Assembly (NCBI GenBank): GCA_002492415.1
Contig: DKYK01000084.1
Span: 1 to 19,081, forward strand
DNA from: Christensenella sp. UBA7102
GTDB taxonomy: Bacteria > Bacillota > Clostridia > Christensenellales > UBA1750
Direction of reading: 5' to 3'
Length of the DNA: 19,081 nucleotides
Shown: positions 15,054-19,081 of the stretch, piece after piece
Layout: each line of letters begins with the position of its first letter
Numbering within the stretch: the first letter of the stretch is position 1
Program-made: the position numbers and the translations under genes
The notes under the pieces: model-generated
What the model was told of the DNA's origin: nothing
Seen by the model: only the letters and a program-made list of their open reading frames with translations
Database searches by the model: none

Positions 15054-16079
15054 TTGAATACAAAGGATTTTTACTATGAACTGCCCCCGGAACTCATCGC
15101 GCAGACGCCCGCCGCCGTGCGCGACCACAGCCGGCTGCTGGTCTACCACAAGGACACCGGCGCGATCGAGCACAAGGTGTTCTGCGATGTCATCGACTAT
15201 CTGAACCCTGGCGACGCGCTGGTCGTCAACGAAACCCGCGTGCTGCCCGCCCGCCTCATCGGCCAGAAGGAGGATACCGGCGGATCGATGGAGTTCCTGC
15301 TGCTCAAGTGCGTCAATTATGACACCTGGGAGACGCTGGTCAGGCCGGGACGCAGAGCCAAGCCCGGCGCGGTGTTCGTTTTCGGCGGCGGAAAGCTGCG
15401 CGCCACCGTGCTGGACAATTCCGAGGACGGCGGTCGCATCGTGCGGTTCCACTTTGACGGCGTGTTCGAGGAGATTCTCGACGAGCTGGGGCAGATGCCG
15501 CTGCCGCCCTATATCACCGAGCAGCTGCAGGACAAGAACCGCTACCAGACTGTCTACGCAAAGGAGGAGGGTTCCGCCGCCGCGCCCACGGCCGGCCTGC
15601 ACTTCACCCCCGAGCTGCTGGACCGCATCCGCCAAAAGGGCGTGGACGTGGTGCCCGTGCTGCTGCATGTGGGCCTGGGTACCTTCCGCCCCGTCAAGGA
15701 GGAGAACATTGAGGATCACCATATGCACTCGGAGTACTACATGGTGACGCAGGATGCGGCTGAGCGCATCAATGCGGCGCGGGCGCGGGGCGGGCGCATC
15801 GTGTGCGTGGGCACCACCTCCGTGCGCACGCTGGAGTCCGCCTCCACCGAGGACGGCATTGTGCACGCGTCCAGCGGCTGGACGCAGATCTTCATCACCC
15901 CCGGCTATCGCTACAAGGCCGTGGATGCGCTCATCACCAATTTCCACCTGCCCGAGTCCACGCTGCTGATGCTGGTGTCCGCCTTTATCGGCCGGGAGGA
16001 GGCGCTTTCTGTGTACAATACGGCGGTGCGGGAGCGCTATCGCTTCTTTTCCTTTGGCGACGCCTGCCTGTTCGAGTGA
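15054..16079 (+). CDS. queA: S-adenosylmethionine:tRNA ribosyltransferase-isomerase
   Basis: QueA transfers and rearranges the ribosyl part of S-adenosylmethionine onto preQ1 in tRNA, making epoxyqueuosine at the wobble base of the Tyr, His, Asn and Asp tRNAs. The product is 341 residues, the same length class as the Bacillus enzyme. It starts MNTKDFYYELPPELIAQTP. It has VVNETRVLPARL (57-68), APTAGLHFT, LLHVGLGTFRPV and TNFHLPESTLLMLVSAF. The start is TTG at 15054, one base after the ruvB stop, with GAGG at 15041-15044 inside ruvB. An in-frame ATG at 14889 lies well within ruvB and is rejected. The usual downstream tgt is missing here, so tgt must lie elsewhere if the pathway is complete. Only weak hairpins (16083-16120) follow, with no clear terminator. 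Confidence 0.96.
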   Translation: MNTKDFYYELPPELIAQTPAAVRDHSRLLVYHKDTGAIEHKVFCDVIDYLNPGDALVVNETRVLPARLIGQKEDTGGSMEFLLLKCVNYDTWETLVRPGRRAKPGAVFVFGGGKLRATVLDNSEDGGRIVRFHFDGVFEEILDELGQMPLPPYITEQLQDKNRYQTVYAKEEGSAAAPTAGLHFTPELLDRIRQKGVDVVPVLLHVGLGTFRPVKEENIEDHHMHSEYYMVTQDAAERINAARARGGRIVCVGTTSVRTLESASTEDGIVHASSGWTQIFITPGYRYKAVDALITNFHLPESTLLMLVSAFIGREEALSVYNTAVRERYRFFSFGDACLFE

Positions 16080-16154
16080 GTTTTGCATCATGCAAGGGTG
16101 CGTTCCTGCACGAAGCGCACAGGGCAAAGGTAAAAATTTTTATGAAATTAGTTG

Positions 16155-16183
16155 TTGACGCACGTGACAAAAAGTGATAAAGT
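16155..16183 (+). promoter_or_regulatory. Sigma-A promoter of the T-box leader
   Basis: TTGACG (16155-16160) and TAAAGT (16178-16183) are separated by 17 bases. Transcription would start near 16190, just before stem I of the T-box. The operon after queA therefore has its own regulated start. Confidence 0.75.
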
Positions 16184-16360
16184 TAGTGTCATAAAATTTC
16201 AGAGACCGAACGCGATGACGAAATCAAGTAGGTCCCGGATCCTTTTGCAAGAGAGCTGCCGGTTGGTGCGAGGCGGCGAAAAGTCCGGTGCTGAATACCT
16301 TTCTGAGCGGCCTCGCAGAAACCGATGGAGTAAGCGGGGACGGGAACGCCCGATAGCGCG

Positions 16361-16380
16361 TCAGGGCCTGTCAGGGCCTG
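16361..16380 (+). repeat. Exact 10-base tandem duplication inside the T-box
   Basis: TCAGGGCCTG occurs twice in a row, in the stem II/III part of the leader, away from the specifier and the T-box sequence. It looks like a slippage duplication. Each copy is nearly self-complementary. Confidence 0.8.
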
Positions 16381-16441
16381 AAGGCTGTCCGCACAGGGCG
16401 GATGGCAAAATATGAGGTGGTACCACGGGAAAGCGATCCCC

Positions 16442-16482
16442 CGTCCTCTGCAGGAGCATGCGCCTGCAGAGGACGTTTTTTT
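16442..16482 (+). terminator. T-box regulated terminator
   Basis: A perfect 13-pair stem (16442-16454 with 16463-16475) and seven T residues (16476-16482) form a strong intrinsic terminator 28 bases before the ligase gene. Its left arm overlaps the antiterminator strand 16440-16448. Confidence 0.95.
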
Positions 16483-16510
16483 ATTTCCTCGCAAGTAAAG
16501 GAGTGTTCAT

Positions 16511-18148
16511 ATGGTCATCACGGATTTCCTGGAGCGAAACGCCAGGCTGTACGGTTCCGAGACCGCGCTGGTGGAGCTCAATCCCTCCAACGAGAGGGAC
16601 AATGCCGTCACCTGGCGCGATTTTAACCTGATTGAGAGCGCAAATCCCGGCGTCCCCTACCGCCGCGAGATGAGCTGGAAGGACTTTGACCGCCGCGCGA
16701 ACCGCTTTGCCAACCTGCTGCTCAGCCGGGGCATCGAGCGGGGCACCAAGGTGGGCATCCTTCTGATGAACTGCCTGGAATGGCTGCCCGTCTACTTCGG
16801 CGTGCTCAAGGCCGGCTGCATCGCCGTGCCGATGAACTTCCGTTATTCCAGCGACGAGATCAAGTATTGTCTGGACCTTGCCGACGTCCAGGTGCTGGTG
16901 TTCGGTCCCGAATTCGTCACGCGCATGGACCCCATCGTGAGCGAGCTTGCCAAGGTCAAGCTGTTCTTCTTCGTCGGCCCCGACGCGCCGGCCTATGCCG
17001 AGGACGGCATGAAGCTGACCGCCTTCTGCTCGTCCAGCGCGCCGCCGGTGCACCTTGTGGAGGAGGACGATGCGGCCATCTACTTTTCCTCGGGCACCAC
17101 GGGCTTTCCCAAGGCCATCCTGCACGATCACCGCGCGCTGCTGTGCGCCTGCCAGGTGGAGCAGAAGCACCACGGCCAGACGCGCAGCGACGTGTTCCTC
17201 TGCATCCCGCCGCTCTACCACACCGGCGCCAAGATGCACTGGTTCGGATCGCTCCTTTCGGGCAGCAAGGCCGTGCTGCTGCGCGGCGTCAAGCCCGAAT
17301 GGATCCTGCGGGCGGTCACGGAGGAGAAATGCACCATCGTCTGGCTGCTCGTGCCGTGGGCGCAGGACCTGCTCGACGCCATCGAGTCGGGCCGCGTGGA
17401 TCTGAACCATTACTATCTGGATCAGTGGCGGCTGATGCACATCGGCGCGCAGCCCGTGCCGCCCAGCCTCATCAACCGCTGGCTCAAAATCTTTCCCCAT
17501 CACCAGTACGACACCAACTACGGCCTGTCCGAATCCATCGGCCCCGGCTGCGTGCACCTGGGCGTGGAGAACATCCACAAGGTGGGCGCCATCGGCAAGG
17601 CCGGCTACCTGTGGAGCACCAAGATCATCGACGAAAAGGGCGAACCCGTAAAATCCGGCGAGGTGGGCGAGCTGGCGGTCAAGGGCCCCGGCGTGATGAA
17701 GTGCTATTACAAGAATCCCGAGGCCACTGCGGAGGTGCTCCGCGACGGCTGGCTCTACACGGGCGATATGGCCAGGGAGGACGAGGACGGCTTCATCTAC
17801 CTGGTGGACCGCAAAAAAGACGTGGTCATTTCGGGCGGCGAGAACATCTATCCCGTGCAAATCGAGGACTTCCTGCGCGCGCACGATAAGATCAAGGACG
17901 TGGCCGTCATCGGGCTTCCCGACGCGCGATTGGGCGAGATCACCGCCGCCATCATCGAGATCAAGGAGGGTATGGCCTGCTCGGAAGAGGAGATCAACGA
18001 ATTCTGCAAAGCTCTGCCCCGCTACAAGCGTCCCCGCCAGATCATATTCGAGCACGTGCCGCGCAATCCCACCGGAAAGATCGAAAAGCCCGTGCTGCGC
18101 GAGCGCTACTGCAAGATGCCCCTGGTGGAGGCTCAGATCATGAGCTGA
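16511..18148 (+). CDS. AMP-forming acyl-CoA synthetase/ligase
   Basis: The 545-residue protein belongs to the class I adenylate-forming superfamily, which activates a carboxylate with ATP and usually passes it to coenzyme A. It has the phosphate loop YFSSGTTGFPK (191-201), the aromatic/adenine motif YGLSE (337-341), TGD with ribose-binding Asp419, the hinge region DRKKD (433-437), GGENIYP, and catalytic Lys523 in PTGKIEK. Overall it resembles fatty-acid, crotonobetaine or aryl-CoA ligases; the substrate cannot be read by eye. AAAGGAG (16497-16503) precedes the ATG by seven bases. It is directly controlled by the tyrosine T-box and sits 43 bases before a sodium:solute symporter. That context makes a tyrosine-derived or aromatic acid an attractive substrate, but this is inference. 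Confidence 0.9.
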   Translation: MVITDFLERNARLYGSETALVELNPSNERDNAVTWRDFNLIESANPGVPYRREMSWKDFDRRANRFANLLLSRGIERGTKVGILLMNCLEWLPVYFGVLKAGCIAVPMNFRYSSDEIKYCLDLADVQVLVFGPEFVTRMDPIVSELAKVKLFFFVGPDAPAYAEDGMKLTAFCSSSAPPVHLVEEDDAAIYFSSGTTGFPKAILHDHRALLCACQVEQKHHGQTRSDVFLCIPPLYHTGAKMHWFGSLLSGSKAVLLRGVKPEWILRAVTEEKCTIVWLLVPWAQDLLDAIESGRVDLNHYYLDQWRLMHIGAQPVPPSLINRWLKIFPHHQYDTNYGLSESIGPGCVHLGVENIHKVGAIGKAGYLWSTKIIDEKGEPVKSGEVGELAVKGPGVMKCYYKNPEATAEVLRDGWLYTGDMAREDEDGFIYLVDRKKDVVISGGENIYPVQIEDFLRAHDKIKDVAVIGLPDARLGEITAAIIEIKEGMACSEEEINEFCKALPRYKRPRQIIFEHVPRNPTGKIEKPVLRERYCKMPLVEAQIMS

Positions 18149-18191
18149 CGCCCGCATTCCCCAATCTGCTTTGAAAAGAGGCGCATTCCCA

Positions 18192-19081
18192 ATGGAAATG
18201 TTCATCAAGATCGCACTGTTGGTCGTGTTTTTCGGCGTAATGATCGGCGTGGGGCTTTACTGCCGCAAGCACGCCACCGACGTCAACGGCTTTGTGCTGG
18301 GCGGTCGCAGCGTCGGTCCCTGGCTGACGGCCTTCGCCTATGGAACCTCGTACTTTTCCGCCGTCGTTTTCGTCGGCTACGCGGGTCAGTTCGGCTGGAA
18401 GTACGGCATCGCCGCAACCTGGGCGGGCATCGGCAACGCGCTGCTGGGCTCGCTGCTGGCCTGGGTGATCCTCGGCCGCCGCACCCGCGTCATGACCCAG
18501 CACCTGGACAGCGCCACCATGCCGCAGTTCTTCGAGCAGCGGTTCAACAGCAAGGCGCTCAAGATCGCGGCCTCCGCCGTCATCTTTGTGTTCCTCATTC
18601 CCTATACCGCCTCGCTCTACAACGGTCTGTCCCGCCTGTTTGCGATGGCCTTTAACATCGACTATGCCGTCTGCGTCATCGTCATGGCGGTGCTGACCGG
18701 CATCTACGTCATCGCGGGCGGCTACATGGCCACCGCCATCAACGACTTCATCCAGGGCATCATCATGCTGGGCGGCATTGTGGCCGTCATCGCCACTGTG
18801 CTGCACGGCCAGGGAGGGTTCCTTGCCGCGCTGGACAAGCTCGGCCAGGTCAGCGATCCCGCCGTCTCCGCCACCCCCGGCGTGTTCGCCTCCTTCTTCG
18901 GCCCCGATCCCATCAATCTGCTGGGCGTCGTGCTGCTGACGTCTCTTGGCACCTGGGGCCTGCCGCAGATGGTGCAGAAGTTCTACGCCATAAAGTCCGA
19001 ACAGGCCATCAGCAAGGGCACCATCATCTCCACGATCTTTGCGTTGATCGTGGCGGGCGGCTGCTACTTCCTGGGCGGCTT
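18192..19081 (+). CDS. Sodium:solute symporter (SSS family), C-terminus cut by the window edge
   Basis: The 296 residues present start MEMFIKIALLVVFFGVMIG, a first membrane helix, followed by FVLGGRSVGPWLTAFAYGTSYFSA (the SSS helix 1-2 region, about residues 34-57), then several more helices including GIYVIAGGYMATAINDFIQG near 174-193. This is the LeuT-fold sodium symporter family, which includes PutP (proline), PanF (pantothenate) and others. AAGAGG (18176-18181) lies ten bases before the ATG; a second ATG two codons later is less well placed. It follows the ligase by 43 bases with no terminator, so it is probably in the same T-box-controlled transcript. Its likely role is bringing in the ligase substrate or tyrosine itself. 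Confidence 0.9.
   Translation, partial: MEMFIKIALLVVFFGVMIGVGLYCRKHATDVNGFVLGGRSVGPWLTAFAYGTSYFSAVVFVGYAGQFGWKYGIAATWAGIGNALLGSLLAWVILGRRTRVMTQHLDSATMPQFFEQRFNSKALKIAASAVIFVFLIPYTASLYNGLSRLFAMAFNIDYAVCVIVMAVLTGIYVIAGGYMATAINDFIQGIIMLGGIVAVIATVLHGQGGFLAALDKLGQVSDPAVSATPGVFASFFGPDPINLLGVVLLTSLGTWGLPQMVQKFYAIKSEQAISKGTIISTIFALIVAGGCYFLGG

Larger units (their letters stand above)
16190..16482 (+). promoter_or_regulatory. T-box riboswitch, tyrosine specifier (UAC)
   Basis: A T-box leader senses uncharged tRNA and blocks a terminator. Stem I has the kink-turn GATGA (16214-16218), the loop-E strands AGTA (16227-16230) and GAA (16293-16295), and the specifier TAC (16296-16298). The helix above the specifier loop is 16231-16239 with 16284-16292; the helix below is GAAA (16220-16223) with TTTC (16300-16303). 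AGAGAG (16250-16255) and the apical loop GGTTGGTGCGA (16261-16271) are classic. The T-box sequence GGTGGTACCACGG (16416-16428) holds the UGGN bulge TGGT (16418-16421), fitting tRNA-Tyr ending ACCA. The antiterminator pairs GAGG/CCTC and ACGGG/CCCGT (16414-16429 with 16440-16448) and overlaps the terminator. The fold is seen; the amino acid is read by the standard loop-E rule. Confidence 0.93.

Noticed and set aside
16083..16120. Terminator after queA
   Set aside because: Two small hairpins are present (TTGCA-TCA-TGCAA, and GTGCG with CGCAC), but the nearest T-run is about 16 bases away, so an intrinsic terminator is not supported.
16481..18208. 575-residue minus-strand open frame opposite the ligase
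   Set aside because: It is a shadow of the ligase, whose motifs are unambiguous on the plus strand.
1..19081. CRISPR array, tRNA or rRNA genes, phage or insertion-sequence genes
   Set aside because: None was seen in reading through the window; all larger open stretches are explained by the listed genes.

Overview
The window looks like a chromosomal segment of a GC-rich, low-complexity-free member of the Clostridia (Bacillota). This rests on strong AGGAGG-type ribosome binding sites, TTG starts, sigma-A promoters with 17-base spacers, a T-box leader, a CD3324-family small protein, and gene families and order (ruvC-ruvA-ruvB-queA, argG-argH) typical of that class. The genus cannot be fixed from the sequence alone; a gut Clostridia lineage of the Christensenellales/Oscillospirales kind is a guess.

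Layout. At the left edge, on the minus strand, lies the front of an intracellular GH30 glycosidase. Facing away from it, after a 313-base gap with a promoter, short upstream ORFs and two competing RNA helices, are a CD3324-family HTH-like protein and pyruvate kinase (pyk), closed by an intrinsic terminator. Next comes a plus-strand block of three full-length ABC exporters. The first two overlap by ATGA and probably form a heterodimer; the third and the cytidylate-kinase-like gene after it are each preceded by almost the same promoter, sharing a 21-base identical block. A bidirectional terminator separates this block from the minus-strand arginine genes argH and argG. The 323-base gap between argG and argH contains a series of hairpins ending in a terminator that points to the plus strand, and G-U pairs in the main hairpin also favour the plus strand: a candidate small RNA antisense to the argG-argH junction.

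Divergent from argG runs ruvC-ruvA-ruvB-queA: the Holliday-junction branch-migration and resolution set, followed by the tRNA queuosine enzyme. The usual tgt neighbour is absent. Instead there is a complete T-box riboswitch with its own promoter, whose specifier reads UAC (tyrosine). It controls an acyl-CoA synthetase-like AMP-forming ligase and, behind it, a sodium:solute symporter that runs off the right edge.

The most interesting points are this tyrosine T-box over a ligase-plus-symporter pair, which suggests uptake and activation of tyrosine or a tyrosine-related carboxylate; the plus-strand structured RNA between argG and argH; and the duplicated promoter linking an ABC exporter to a cytidylate-kinase-like gene.
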